Numbered from the stretch's first letter, positions 7,981-16,732 are shown. The stretch: DNA of 64,000 nt from Actinomyces sp. (GCA_022649165.1 JALCNR010000010.1:40259-104258); one strand, 5' to 3'. The notes: generated from the sequence alone by a model not told the origin. Numbers and translations: made by a program.

Positions 7981-8673
7981 GTGGCGGCGAACACGAACTC
8001 GCGTCTGCGGGTCCCGACCATGCCCGAAGGGACCGAGGTCGGTTCCTACCGCACCTACCAGGAGGCGTCCGACGCCGTCGACTACCTGTCCGACAACGGC
8101 TTTGACGTGACCACGATCACGATCGTGGGGACCGATCTTCACATGGTCGAGCGCGTGACCGGGCGCTTGACGATGGGCAAAGTCGCGGCCTCGGGCGCGG
8201 GCTCAGGCGCCCTGTGGGGCGCGTTCATGGGCCTCATGCTCTCCTTCGCGGCCTCCTCGCCGGGTGGCGCCGGCCTGTGGCTGCTCATCGGCACCGCGGG
8301 GGGCGTCCTCTTCGGCGCGCTGATGTCGATGCTCTTCTACGCGTCGACCGGCGGGAACCGGGACTTCACCTCTCAGTCGCAGGTCGTCGCCTCCCGATAC
8401 GCGGTGCTCGCGGCCGCGCAGATCGACGAGGCGTTCCAGCTGCTCCAGAAGACCCCGGGCAATCAGATGCGCCCGGTGCCCCGGCGCACGCGCGTGGCTC
8501 GGCCGGGACCCACGGAGTTCGGCTCCCGCCCCGATGAGGAGCCCCGCTTCGGTGTCCGCCTGCCCGCGGGCCGGGAGCCGGGCGAGGGGCGCGCATCCGG
8601 CGCCCCCGACGAGGGCGGAGCCTCGGGGCCGGGAGCGGCGGGCGGTCCCGCGGGGCCGGCCGGCCAGGGCTGA
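7981..8673 (+). CDS. General stress protein 17M-like membrane protein
   Basis: 230-aa protein. An N-terminal domain (about 15-60: VGSYRTYQEASDAVDYLSD, then TITIVGTDL) resembles the general stress protein 17M/YflT domain. Next come two glycine-rich hydrophobic helices (ASGAGSGALWGAFMGLMLS and LWLLIGTAGGVLFGALMSM), a short conserved domain ending near QLLQKTPG, and a long disordered Gly/Pro/Glu tail. The start is GTG at 7981 with GGGAGAGGGG at 7964-7973; an earlier GTG at 7930 lacks a ribosome site. It is divergent from the MgtE-like gene, as in mycobacteria. Precise role unknown. Confidence 0.8.
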   Translation: MAANTNSRLRVPTMPEGTEVGSYRTYQEASDAVDYLSDNGFDVTTITIVGTDLHMVERVTGRLTMGKVAASGAGSGALWGAFMGLMLSFAASSPGGAGLWLLIGTAGGVLFGALMSMLFYASTGGNRDFTSQSQVVASRYAVLAAAQIDEAFQLLQKTPGNQMRPVPRRTRVARPGPTEFGSRPDEEPRFGVRLPAGREPGEGRASGAPDEGGASGPGAAGGPAGPAGQG

Positions 8674-8698
8674 CCGCCGGGCGGACAGGCGGACGCGC

Positions 8699-10270
8699 TC
8701 AGCGCGACTGGACGTCCGCGATCCACGCCTCGACATCGGCGATCGTGCGTGGGATGCCCTCCGAGATGCGCGTGACGGTGCCGTCGGGGTTGACCTGGAC
8801 GTCGTCCTCGATGCGCACGCCGATGCCGCGCAGCTCCTCGGGGACGGACATGTCGTCGGCGCGGAAGTACAGGCCCGGCTCAATGGTGAAGGTCATCCCC
8901 GACTCCAGGAGGGCGTCCTGGTACATCTCGCGACGGGCCTGGGCGCAGTCGTGGACATCCAGGCCCAGGTGGTGCGAGGTGCCGTGCGGCATCCAGCGTC
9001 GGTGCTGCTGGCCCTCGGCGGACAGTGACTCCGCGGCGCTGACGGGGAGGACCCCCCACTGCTCCAGCCGGTCCGCGATGACGGCCATCGCCGCGTCGTG
9101 GACATCGCGGAAGCGGACGCCGGGCTCGTTGGCCCGGGCCAGCGCGGCCTCGGCCGCATCCAGCACCGCCTGGTACACGCGGGCCTGGGCCGGGGAGTAA
9201 CGGCCGCTGACGGGCAGCGTGCGGGTGATGTCGGCGGTGTAGAGGGAGTCGACCTCGACGCCCGCGTCCACCAGGACGAGGTCGCCAGGGCGGACCTCGC
9301 CGTCGTTGTCCATCCAGTGCAGCGTGTTCGCGTGGTTCCCGGCGGCGGCGATGGTGTCGTAGCCCAGGCCGTTGCCCTCCTCGCGGGCGACGGCCCCGAA
9401 TGCGCCCTCGATGACGCGTTCGCCGCGGTGGTGGCCGATGGCGCGGGGCAGGGACCGGATGATGTCCTCGAAACCGGCCTTCGTCACCTCGACGGCGTGG
9501 CGGAGCTCGGACAGCTCGAAGTCGTCCTTGCGTAGGCGGATCTCGGAGAGCCGCTCCTCAAGCTTCTCGTCGGCCCCGCGGGCGTCCCCGCCGAAGGGGA
9601 GGCCGGCCTGCTGGCGGACCTCGTTGACCATGGCCTCGACCTTCGCGTCCACCCCGGGGACGATGCGCAGCCGGACCTGCCCGGCGTCCTTGGCCAGCGC
9701 GTCGCGCAGCGTGTCGATGTGGGCGCAGCGCAGACCGGTCTGGGCGTGGACCTCGGCCAGGGAAGGGCGGGCCCCCACCCAGAACTCGCCGTAGGTCGAG
9801 TCCGCGTAGAACTCCTCGGAGGCGCGCGAGGCGCGCGGCCTGAAGTAGAGGACGGCCTCGTGGGTGCCGTCGGAGCGCGGCTCGAGCACCAGGACGGCGT
9901 CGGGCTCTTTCTCCCCGCCGAGCCCGGAGAGGTGGGCGAAGGCCGAATGGGCGCGGAAGCGGTAGTCGTTGTCGTTGTTGCGGGTCTTCAGCGTGCCCGC
10001 CGGGACGACCAGGCGTTCGCCGGGGAAGGGCTCGCCGGCGGCGCGCGCACGAGCCGGCAGGCGGTCGGCGACCGCGGAGCGCTCGGGCGTCGCATCGGGG
10101 CGCGGCGCCCAGTGGGAGCCCATGAACTCCCGGAAGGCCTGGGAGCCGGGCCTCCGCGAACGGTTCTCGCCTCGGTTCGCCATGGACTGGGGGATCGAGG
10201 CCTCCGGGCCCGTCCCGGTCGATGTGGTCGGCGGGGTGGGCGCGGCGGCGGTGTTCTCATCGGCATTCAT
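8699..10270 (-). CDS. pepP: Xaa-Pro aminopeptidase (M24B metallopeptidase)
   Basis: 523-aa aminopeptidase P that removes N-terminal residues preceding proline. An aminopeptidase-P N-terminal domain covers about 55-230 (SDYRFRAHS-like segment and YFRPRASRASEEFYADS). The pita-bread catalytic domain carries all five dinuclear metal ligands: two Asp in VDAGVEVDSLYTADITRT, the His in PHGTSHHLGLDVHD, and Glu in FTIEPGLYF and VRIEDDVQV. A disordered Thr/Pro-rich head precedes the domain. The start is put at 10270 rather than at the upstream in-frame 10348 because the extension is arginine-rich and no promoter fits it. Confidence 0.92.
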   Translation of the reverse strand: MNADENTAAAPTPPTTSTGTGPEASIPQSMANRGENRSRRPGSQAFREFMGSHWAPRPDATPERSAVADRLPARARAAGEPFPGERLVVPAGTLKTRNNDNDYRFRAHSAFAHLSGLGGEKEPDAVLVLEPRSDGTHEAVLYFRPRASRASEEFYADSTYGEFWVGARPSLAEVHAQTGLRCAHIDTLRDALAKDAGQVRLRIVPGVDAKVEAMVNEVRQQAGLPFGGDARGADEKLEERLSEIRLRKDDFELSELRHAVEVTKAGFEDIIRSLPRAIGHHRGERVIEGAFGAVAREEGNGLGYDTIAAAGNHANTLHWMDNDGEVRPGDLVLVDAGVEVDSLYTADITRTLPVSGRYSPAQARVYQAVLDAAEAALARANEPGVRFRDVHDAAMAVIADRLEQWGVLPVSAAESLSAEGQQHRRWMPHGTSHHLGLDVHDCAQARREMYQDALLESGMTFTIEPGLYFRADDMSVPEELRGIGVRIEDDVQVNPDGTVTRISEGIPRTIADVEAWIADVQSR

Positions 10271-10276
10271 GCCCCC

Positions 10277-10282
10277 ATGATC
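10277..10282 (-). promoter_or_regulatory. Weak -10 before pepP
   Basis: GATCAT on the minus strand with a GGGGGC spacer to the ATG at 10270. Keeps A2 and T6 of TANNNT but not T1; reported because its spacer matches the neighbouring leaderless genes. Confidence 0.3.
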
Positions 10283-10400
10283 CCACCGGACGGCCCTGGC
10301 GCGCCGCTCGCGCCCGGCGTCCCTGGTCCCCGATCGCAGAGTCCTCACCGGGCCGGCTTCGCGGGGGAGGTGGGATTGCAGGGGGCGAGCGGGCTCCGAC

Positions 10401-10406
10401 TACCCT
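10401..10406 (+). promoter_or_regulatory. -10 element for the PHP gene
   Basis: TACCCT, six bases (TGGAGG) before the GTG at 10413. The spacing suggests a leaderless transcript starting at the GTG. Confidence 0.5.
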
Positions 10407-10412
10407 TGGAGG

Positions 10413-11264
10413 GTGATCCGCATCGACCCCCACACCCACTCGGCATGCTCGGATGGCACCGACACCCCGGCCGAGCTCATGACCGCTGCCCCCCGCGCCG
10501 GTCTGGACGTCGTGGGCCTGACGGACCACGACACGCTCGTCGGCTGGGACGAGGCCGCCGGAGAGGTCGGGCGCACCGGTGTCGCTCTCATGCGGGGGGT
10601 GGAGATCTCGTGCTCGGCGGCCGGGATCACCGTGCACCTGCTGGCCTATATGCCCGATCCCGCGGACGACGCCCTGCTCGCCGTGTTCGAGCGCACCCGG
10701 GCGAGCCGGCTCGTCCGCGCCCGCCGGATCGTGGAGAACCTGTCCGCGGATTATCCGATCTCCTGGGAGCTGGTCCAGCGTTTCGCCCCGCAGGACGGCG
10801 GGCCGGTGGGCCGGCCCCACATCGCCGACGCCCTGGTGGCCGCCGGGGCCTTCCCCGACCGCTCGGCGGCGTTCGCCGAGGCCCTGCATCCCTCTGGCCC
10901 CTACTTCGTCCACCACTGGGCCCCGGATCCCGTCGAGGCGGTCACGCTGGTGCGCCGAGCGGGAGGCGTGCCGGTCCTCGCCCACCCGCGCGCCCGTGAC
11001 CGCCAGAACCGCGTCGTCCCCGAGGAGACGATCGCCGCGATGGCGGAGGCCGGGCTCTTCGGCCTGGAGCGCGACCATCGCGACCAGTCGCCGGTCGAAC
11101 GCGAGGAGGTGGACCGCATCGCGCGGCGCCTGGGCCTGCAGGAGACCGGGTCCTCGGACTATCACGGCACCGGCAAACCGAACCGACTGGGGGAGAACCT
11201 CACCTTGGAGTACGTCTACCGCGCGATCGAGGATGAGGCCGGCCTGGAGGTCATCCGGCCATGA
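10413..11264 (+). CDS. PHP-domain metal-dependent phosphoesterase
   Basis: 283-aa stand-alone PHP protein of the TrpH/YciV type, in which family members act as 3',5'-nucleoside bisphosphate phosphatases or 5'-3' exonucleases on short RNA. The four PHP motifs with metal ligands are present: DPHTHSACSDGT, GLTDHD, PVLAHPR and GSSDYHG. An insertion between motifs II and III (about 80-165) is the usual accessory domain. The GTG start at 10413 gives the N terminus expected for the family (MIRIDPHTHS). Its last codons overlap marC by ATGA. Confidence 0.88.
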   Translation: MIRIDPHTHSACSDGTDTPAELMTAAPRAGLDVVGLTDHDTLVGWDEAAGEVGRTGVALMRGVEISCSAAGITVHLLAYMPDPADDALLAVFERTRASRLVRARRIVENLSADYPISWELVQRFAPQDGGPVGRPHIADALVAAGAFPDRSAAFAEALHPSGPYFVHHWAPDPVEAVTLVRRAGGVPVLAHPRARDRQNRVVPEETIAAMAEAGLFGLERDHRDQSPVEREEVDRIARRLGLQETGSSDYHGTGKPNRLGENLTLEYVYRAIEDEAGLEVIRP

Positions 11265-11908
11265 GCGTCTCCGGCCTGGTCGACATGGCCCTGCTCGCCA
11301 CGACCTTCACCACGCTGTTCGTCATCATGGACCCGGCGGGGACGATCCCGGTGTTCCTGGCGCTGACCGGCACCTATTCGAGGGAGGACCAGCGGCGGGC
11401 GGCGGTCCAGGCGACCATCACCTCCTTCGGGGTCATCGTGCTGTTCGCTGTGCTGGGCAAGTACATCCTGCAGTTCCTCCAGATCTCGATGGAGTCCCTC
11501 CAGCTGTCCGGCGGCGTGCTTCTGTTCCTCGTCGCCATGGAGCTGCTGATGGGCCACGACTCCGCCGAGCCGGACACCGGGGACCGCAACGTCAACGTCG
11601 CCCTGGTTCCGCTCGGCACGCCTCTGCTGGCCGGCCCCGGGGCGATCGTGGCGGTCATGGTCTCCGTCAACCAGGGTGGGAACACGGTGCCCGGATGGGG
11701 AGCCGTCGTGGTCGCGGTGGTGCTCATGCACGTCGTGATGTGGGCGACGATGCGGTTCTCCGTCGAGCTCTCGCGTTTCCTGGGCAAGGGCGGAGTGATG
11801 ATCCTCACCAAGATCTCCGGCCTGCTGCTGGCGGCGATCGCCACCCAGATGATCATGGACGCCGTGTTCGCCTTCATCCGGTCCTCGCGTCTGGCGGGCA
11901 TGATCTGA
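11261..11908 (+). CDS. MarC family integral membrane protein
   Basis: 215-aa protein with about six transmembrane helices. MarC-family marks include the FVIMDPAGTIPVFLALT segment near residue 25 and the second half-repeat VPLGTPLLAGPGAIVAVMV, showing the inverted two-repeat design of the family. The role is not settled: E. coli MarC is not a proven multiple-antibiotic resistance factor despite its name. The ATG at 11261 overlaps the PHP stop, so both are coupled. A hairpin follows at 11930. Confidence 0.88.
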   Translation: MSVSGLVDMALLATTFTTLFVIMDPAGTIPVFLALTGTYSREDQRRAAVQATITSFGVIVLFAVLGKYILQFLQISMESLQLSGGVLLFLVAMELLMGHDSAEPDTGDRNVNVALVPLGTPLLAGPGAIVAVMVSVNQGGNTVPGWGAVVVAVVLMHVVMWATMRFSVELSRFLGKGGVMILTKISGLLLAAIATQMIMDAVFAFIRSSRLAGMI

Positions 11909-11929
11909 GGCCGCCGCGCGGGACCTGGG

Positions 11930-11950
11930 CCCGCCGTCCCTCCCGGCGGG
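11930..11950. terminator. Hairpin between marC and the GNAT gene
   Basis: CCCGCCG pairs with CGGCGGG around a seven-base loop in a convergent gap. Confidence 0.55.
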
Positions 11951-12008
11951 GACGACCTCGTCGGGGACGCGGGGACCAGTAGCGCAGCGGCGCCGGGAAC
12001 GCCGGATC

Positions 12009-12569
12009 TCAGTATCCCAGGTCGTCGAAACGCACGGGCGTCATCGCCCCCGACTCCCAGTCGCGGCGCAGGATCGCATAGACGACGCCCGCCCTCGGCG
12101 TGCCGTTGGGCAGCGGCCAGAACTCGCGGAGATGGGCTTCCTTGACGAACCCGCACCGCACGAAGGTCTGGCGCATGGCGATGTTGTCCTCGCGGGTGCT
12201 GCCCTGCAGACGCCGGGCCTCGGGCATGGCGGTGAAGACGAGGCGGACGATCTCCCGCAGCGCCGCGGCGCCCAGCCCGCGCCCGCGCGCCCTCCCGTCC
12301 AGGCGCATGTCGAACGAGGGCGACGCCGCCCCCCAGTCGGAGACTGTCGCGATCCCGACCTGGCGGTCGGCGTCGCGCCGGGCGGAGTCGACGAGCCAGA
12401 AGGCGCGTGTGCCGGGGGCGTCGAAGCCTCCGGAGTCGATGAGCGCGCGGATCTGCTCTTCGGAGAGGGCGGGCTCGGCGTCGAAGGGGAAGCGGTTGCG
12501 CGCGAAGAACGCGAAGAGCCGATCGCGGTCCCCGCCGCGCGCGTCCAGGGGGGTCAGCGAGATCGCCAT
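12009..12569 (-). CDS. GNAT family N-acetyltransferase
   Basis: 186-aa acetyltransferase of the RimJ/RimL-like GNAT group. Acetyl-CoA binding is indicated by the strand preceding RARGRGLGAAALREIVRLVF (Q/R-x-x-G-x-G/A), and by the later STREDNIAMRQTFVRCGFVKEAHLREFW segment, in which the Asn-Ile and the C-terminal Phe-rich strand are typical. The acceptor is unknown. The N-terminal part (GDRDRLFAFFARNRFPFDAEP) resembles a fixed segment of a YjdJ/ribosomal-protein type acetyltransferase. It is monocistronic and starts from a -10 hexamer six bases upstream. Confidence 0.85.
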   Translation of the reverse strand: MAISLTPLDARGGDRDRLFAFFARNRFPFDAEPALSEEQIRALIDSGGFDAPGTRAFWLVDSARRDADRQVGIATVSDWGAASPSFDMRLDGRARGRGLGAAALREIVRLVFTAMPEARRLQGSTREDNIAMRQTFVRCGFVKEAHLREFWPLPNGTPRAGVVYAILRRDWESGAMTPVRFDDLGY

Positions 12570-12575
12570 ACGGCC

Positions 12576-12581
12576 AGCGTA
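12576..12581 (-). promoter_or_regulatory. -10 element for the GNAT gene
   Basis: TACGCT on the minus strand, then GGCCGT, then the ATG at 12569: the leaderless arrangement. Confidence 0.5.
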
Positions 12582-12664
12582 GCGAGGGCCCGGTCCGCCC
12601 GGCGCCGGAAAGGGATCCGGGCGGACCGGGTCCGGCGGACCTGTTCCCGGCCGATTGTGTTAGT

Positions 12665-12682
12665 GTATTAATGTATTAATAC
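12665..12682. promoter_or_regulatory. Palindromic operator of the GntR-ABC operon
   Basis: GTATTAATGTATTAATAC: two perfect 8-bp inverted arms with a GT spacer, inside a run of TGTRTTAR repeats with an 8-bp period (12657-12680). It is the most AT-rich stretch nearby and lies 13 bases before the regulator's ATG, with GAGGAGG at 12684-12690. It very likely overlaps the -10 and start site, so binding would block transcription (autoregulation). Confidence 0.7.
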
Positions 12683-12695
12683 AGAGGAGGCGGCG

Positions 12696-13076
12696 ATGAA
12701 CCGGGGTTCCGCACGCGGCGACATGCGGCCCATCTGGATCCAGCTGAGCGACGAGTATCGCCGCCGGATCGCGGCCGGGGAATGGCGGGCGGGAGCCCGG
12801 ATCCCCAGCGTCCGGGAGCTGGCGCTCGAGTCCGGAGTCAACCCGAACACGGTCCAGCGGGCGCTCGCGGAGCTGGACGCCCGGGGGCTCACCGCCGCCG
12901 AGCGGACGACCGGGCGCTTCGTCACGGTCGACGCGGCGGCCGTGGACGCCGTGCGCGCCGATCTCGCGGGCGCCACCACCGACGAGCACATCCGCACACT
13001 GCGCGGCCTGGGCATCGGCATTGACGATGCGCTGCGCCTGCTCACCGAGCGTTGGCCGCTCACGAAAGGGGAATGA
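12696..13076 (+). CDS. GntR family regulator, YtrA subfamily
   Basis: 126-aa transcription factor. The winged helix at about 20-75 (DEYRRRIAAGEWRAGARIPSVRELA, then NPNTVQRALAELDARGL) is typical of GntR; the short C-terminal helical region (about 45 aa) rather than a ligand-binding domain places it in the YtrA subfamily, which usually controls an adjacent ABC exporter. Here it is the first gene of such an operon and has a perfect palindrome upstream of its own start. Its stop codon overlaps the ATGATG of the next gene. Confidence 0.9.
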   Translation: MNRGSARGDMRPIWIQLSDEYRRRIAAGEWRAGARIPSVRELALESGVNPNTVQRALAELDARGLTAAERTTGRFVTVDAAAVDAVRADLAGATTDEHIRTLRGLGIGIDDALRLLTERWPLTKGE

Positions 13077-13777
13077 TGGACACCGGGATCGAGGTCACGG
13101 GGCTGACCAAGGACTACGGGCGCTTCCGGGCGCTCGACCATGTGGACCTCGCGCTGCCAGCGGGTCACGTGACGGGGCTCATGGGGGAGAACGGGTCGGG
13201 CAAGACGACCCTGCTGAAGATCCTGGCCGGCGTGCTGTCCGGCTGGGACGGCGACGTCAGGATCTGCGGGCGCCGCCCGGGACCGGAGTCGAAGGCGGTG
13301 GTCTCGTATCTGCCGGACGCCTCATTCCTTCCCGACGGGGCGCGGAGCCGGGACGCGATCGCGCTGTACGCCCGGTTCTTCGAGGACTTCGACGCCCGCC
13401 GCGCCCGGGAGATGATCGACTTCTTCGAGCTGCCGGCGGGCCGCACCCTCAAGGAGCTGTCGAAGGGGATGCGCGAGAAGCTCCAGATCGCCCTCGCCAT
13501 GTCGCGCCGGGCCCGTGTGTACCTGCTCGACGAGCCGATCTCCGGTGTGGACCCCGCGGCCCGGGACATCATCCTGCGCGCGGTCTTGGAGCACTTCGAC
13601 CCCGACGCGCTGATGGTCCTGTCCACCCATCTCATCGCCGACGTCGAACCGCTCATCGACACCGTCGTGTTCCTGCGGCACGGGAAGGTGCTGCTCCACG
13701 AGGACGCGGATGACCTGCGCGCTCAGACCGGGCTGACGATCGACGCCCTGTTCAGGAAGGAGTACGCGTCATGCTGA
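13076..13777 (+). CDS. ABC transporter ATP-binding protein
   Basis: 233-aa ATPase of a probable exporter. Walker A GENGSGKTT at about 37-45, a signature-like LSKGMREKL, Walker B YLLDEPIS and the switch His in LSTHLI are all present. Two consecutive ATGs (13073 and 13076) are possible; 13076 gives a better gap to AAAGGGG at 13065-13071. It forms a three-gene unit with the YtrA-type regulator and the permease. Such YtrA-linked systems often respond to cell-envelope or antibiotic stress, but the substrate is unknown here. Confidence 0.9.
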   Translation: MDTGIEVTGLTKDYGRFRALDHVDLALPAGHVTGLMGENGSGKTTLLKILAGVLSGWDGDVRICGRRPGPESKAVVSYLPDASFLPDGARSRDAIALYARFFEDFDARRAREMIDFFELPAGRTLKELSKGMREKLQIALAMSRRARVYLLDEPISGVDPAARDIILRAVLEHFDPDALMVLSTHLIADVEPLIDTVVFLRHGKVLLHEDADDLRAQTGLTIDALFRKEYASC

Positions 13778-14595
13778 AGACGCTTCTCGGAGAGCAGTTC
13801 CGCTCGACCTCCCGTGTGCTGGCCGCTGTGGCCGGCGTGGTCCTGCTAGTCGCCTCCGTGTCCCTCGTCCCCGCCATGGCGGGGATGGGAGGGCTCGGGA
13901 GCCTCGGGCTCGTCCTGGCCTCCGTCCTGGTGGCCTGCCTCACGCCGATCGTGGGCGTCCTGCTGGCCTGGGACTACTGGCAGACCATGTACGGGCGCCG
14001 CGGGTACTTCACGATGACGCTGCCCGTGCGCGGACGCGAGCTCTTCGCGGCCAAGGCCCTCCACGCGCTGGTCGCCACGGCCGTGGCGGCGGTGGTCACG
14101 CTGGGCGGCGTGGCGGCGTGCCTCCTCGCTCGGGGGCGGATGGCGCAGATGCCCCTGGGCGATGCCTGGAGCGCGGTGACCGGAACCGTCGGCGACGCGC
14201 CCGCCGGAGCCCTGGCGGGGTTCGGAGCGATCCTCGCGATCCAGCTGGTCGTCGTCGTCATCCAGGTGGCCGCGGTGCTCTCCATCAGCGCTGAGAGCCG
14301 CTTCCAGGGGCTCGGATGGGGAGCGCCCCTCATCGGGCTCGTGCTGCTGTACCTGGTGGACCAGGTGGTGAACCTCGTCGGGATGCTGTGGATCCCCCTC
14401 GGGATCCGGCTCTCGGGGCCGCAGGCCGGGAACCTGGTCGCGCGCGGCATGTGGCCCGACGTCGTCGAGGCGCTGAGGACGGGAGCGGACCCCACGGTGA
14501 TCGGCCTCGGCTCGGTGGCCACCGGGGCCGCGCTCACCGTGGCGCTGGCCTGGTGGGCGGTGCGCTCGATCGAGCGCCGCACCTCCCTGCGCTGA
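13771..14595 (+). CDS. ABC-2 type membrane permease of the YtrA-linked transporter
   Basis: 274-aa integral membrane protein with about six hydrophobic helices (for example VLAAVAGVVLLVASVSLVPA near the start and VATGAALTVALAWWAVRSI near the end). It lacks a nucleotide-binding domain. It overlaps the ATPase gene by 7 bases and uses GGAAGGAG just upstream of its ATG. The MYGRRGYFTMTLPVRGRELF stretch after helix 2 is the kind of cytoplasmic loop that docks on the ATPase. Probably exports a lipid, peptide or antibiotic; no sequence evidence decides which. Confidence 0.85.
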   Translation: MLKTLLGEQFRSTSRVLAAVAGVVLLVASVSLVPAMAGMGGLGSLGLVLASVLVACLTPIVGVLLAWDYWQTMYGRRGYFTMTLPVRGRELFAAKALHALVATAVAAVVTLGGVAACLLARGRMAQMPLGDAWSAVTGTVGDAPAGALAGFGAILAIQLVVVVIQVAAVLSISAESRFQGLGWGAPLIGLVLLYLVDQVVNLVGMLWIPLGIRLSGPQAGNLVARGMWPDVVEALRTGADPTVIGLGSVATGAALTVALAWWAVRSIERRTSLR

Positions 14596-14622
14596 TCGCG
14601 CCGTCCGTCGACGCGCTCTCGT

Positions 14623-14705
14623 GCGCCCAGGTCATGGCGCGGGCCGCGTTCCTTCGCGAATCTGGCCTCGGACGCCGGCTGGCCATGACCCGGGCGCCCC
14701 GGGTC
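14623..14705. terminator. Composite inverted repeats at a convergent junction
   Basis: GCGCCCAGGTCATGGC (14623-14638) is complementary at 15 of 16 positions to GCCATGACCCGGGCGC (14682-14697). The right arm also belongs to a compact hairpin GACCCGGG/CCCGGGTC (14687-14694 with 14698-14705) next to the helicase stop. Either fold can terminate the two convergent genes; the folds exclude each other. Confidence 0.6.
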
Positions 14706-14707
14706 TG

Positions 14708-16501
14708 TCAGCCCTCGGAGGCGGGGGCGGAGCCGCCGGACCCGCCGGCGCTCCTCCTGCGGCGGCGCCTCCTCCTCGGCGCCGCCGAGTCGTCGGCGGG
14801 CGTCCGCGGCTCGGGCGTGTGGTCGCCGCGGCCCCGGCCTCGCGAGCCGCGATCGGAGCGGCCCTGCTGCCCGGCGGCGTTCTCCTGCTCCGTCCGGGAG
14901 GCGCGGGTGCGCTCCGAGGGCGCGCGCCCTCGGCCGCCCGGGATCCCGCGGCCGCCCCGTCCCCGCCCCCCGGCCGAGCGGCGGACCCGCCCGCCGAGGT
15001 CGCGATCGCCGTGGTGCCCGCCCGTCTCGCCCAGATCCTCGATGACCTCGGCGTCCAGCCCGGCCAGCGTGCGCCTGGCCAGCGGCAGCCGGTCGGTGAC
15101 GTCGGCGGGGATGTCCAGATCGGTGTAGAGGTGCGGGGAGGTGTGGTAGGTCTCCAGCGGCTCGGGCACGCCCAGGCCCAGCGCCCTCGAGATCAGGCTC
15201 CAGCGCGGCACGTCGTCCCAGTCGACGAAGGTGACGGCCGTGCCCGAATGGCCGGCCCGCCCGGTTCGCCCGATGCGGTGGATGTAGATCTTCTCGTCCT
15301 CGGGACACTGGTAGTTGATGACATGGGTGACGTCGTCGACGTCGATGCCGCGCGCGGCGACATCGGTGGCCACCAGCACGTCGATCTTGCCGTTGCGGAA
15401 GGCGCGCATCGCCTGCTCGCGGGCGCCCTGGCCGAGGTCGCCGTGCAGGGCCCCCACCGCGAAGCCGCGGTCGGACAGGTCATCGCCCAGCCGCGCCGCC
15501 GTGCGCTTCGTCCGGCAGAAGATGATCGTGCGCCCGCGGCCCCGGGCCTGGAGGATGCGGGCGACGACCTCGACTTTGTTCATCGCGTGGACCCGGTAGA
15601 TCACCTGCTTGACGGTGTTGACCGTCGCATGGGTATCGCTGGGGTCCTGGGCGCGGATGTGGGTCGGATGCGTCATGAAGCGGCGGGCCAGCGCGACGAC
15701 GGGCCCGGGCATGGTCGCGGAGAACAGCATCGTGTGGCGCGTCGCCGGCACCCGGGACAGCAGCGTCTCGACGTCGGGCAGGAACCCCAGATCCAGCATC
15801 TCGTCGGCCTCGTCCAGCACGACGGTCTGGACGCCGCCCAGGTGCAGGTAGCCGCGGCGCAACAGGTCGATGAGCCGTCCCGGGGTGCCCACCACCACGT
15901 CGACGCCGCGCTCCAGGGCCTCGATCTGGGGCTCGAAGGCGACGCCCCCGTAGATGTCGACGATGCGGGTCGACAGCTTCGCGGCTGCCGCGCGCAGGTC
16001 CGTGGCCACCTGCTTCGTGAGCTCGCGGGTGGGCAGGACCACGAGCGCCTGCGGGGAGCCCGGGTTGAGCAGGTCGGCATAGCCGTCCTCGTCGGGGGCG
16101 ATGACGTCCTCGAGCAGCGGAATGCCGAAACCGAGGGTCTTGCCGGTTCCCGTCTTGGCCTGGCCGATGATGTCGTGGCGGGTCAGCGCCACCGGCAGCG
16201 TGAGGGCCTGAATGGGGAAGGGATGGGTGATGCCCCGGGCGGCCAGCGCGTCGACGATGGGATCCGAGACGCCGAAGTCCGCGAAGGACTTCTGGTCGAG
16301 GTCCCGCGTGGACCCGTCCTCGTCCGTGATGTCGGGAGTCGCCTCGGGCTCGGGGGACAGGCCCGGGATATCGCCCAGGCGCACGACTCCGGCGGAGTAT
16401 TCGACGTGCGCGGGAACGGCGGGGGCCGTCCCCTCCGAACCGGGGGCCTGAGGCGCCTCGACGTCCGTCGCGGCGGCGCTCGCAATGTTCTCTGTGGTCA
16501 C
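14708..16501 (-). CDS. DEAD-box RNA helicase with RGG-rich tail
   Basis: 597-aa RhlE-like helicase. Q-motif segment FADFGVSDPIVDALAARGI, then Walker A AKTGTGKT (about residue 114), DEADEMLDLG (about 228), SATMP (about 262), and in the second domain HRIGRTGRAG (about 405). The C-terminal 150 residues are disordered, rich in Arg-Gly and end in an eight-arginine run, as in RNA-binding tails of cold-shock helicases. The start is taken as GTG 16501, with AAGG seven bases upstream; ATG 16555 is possible. The order helicase, MiaE-like ferritin, DUF3107 matches the mycobacterial rhlE region. Confidence 0.9.
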   Translation of the reverse strand: MTTENIASAAATDVEAPQAPGSEGTAPAVPAHVEYSAGVVRLGDIPGLSPEPEATPDITDEDGSTRDLDQKSFADFGVSDPIVDALAARGITHPFPIQALTLPVALTRHDIIGQAKTGTGKTLGFGIPLLEDVIAPDEDGYADLLNPGSPQALVVLPTRELTKQVATDLRAAAAKLSTRIVDIYGGVAFEPQIEALERGVDVVVGTPGRLIDLLRRGYLHLGGVQTVVLDEADEMLDLGFLPDVETLLSRVPATRHTMLFSATMPGPVVALARRFMTHPTHIRAQDPSDTHATVNTVKQVIYRVHAMNKVEVVARILQARGRGRTIIFCRTKRTAARLGDDLSDRGFAVGALHGDLGQGAREQAMRAFRNGKIDVLVATDVAARGIDVDDVTHVINYQCPEDEKIYIHRIGRTGRAGHSGTAVTFVDWDDVPRWSLISRALGLGVPEPLETYHTSPHLYTDLDIPADVTDRLPLARRTLAGLDAEVIEDLGETGGHHGDRDLGGRVRRSAGGRGRGGRGIPGGRGRAPSERTRASRTEQENAAGQQGRSDRGSRGRGRGDHTPEPRTPADDSAAPRRRRRRRRSAGGSGGSAPASEG

Positions 16502-16732
16502 GATCAGCCTTGTCTCCGGGCGCGGCCCGGGTCGGTGTGGCAGCCGATCGCGCATGTTCTGGGGCGCCCTCCGAGGGCGCGTGTCACGGTTCGGTGATGC
16601 GACCGGTCAGCCGTGGTCGTCCTCATCCTACGGCGCATCGGCCCCACCGGCCGGGAGGAGCCGCTCACGTCCGGGCGGACCTGGTCCCCACGACCGGCCG
16701 CCGGCGACCTGCCTCTCCCGGAAGCACTGATC

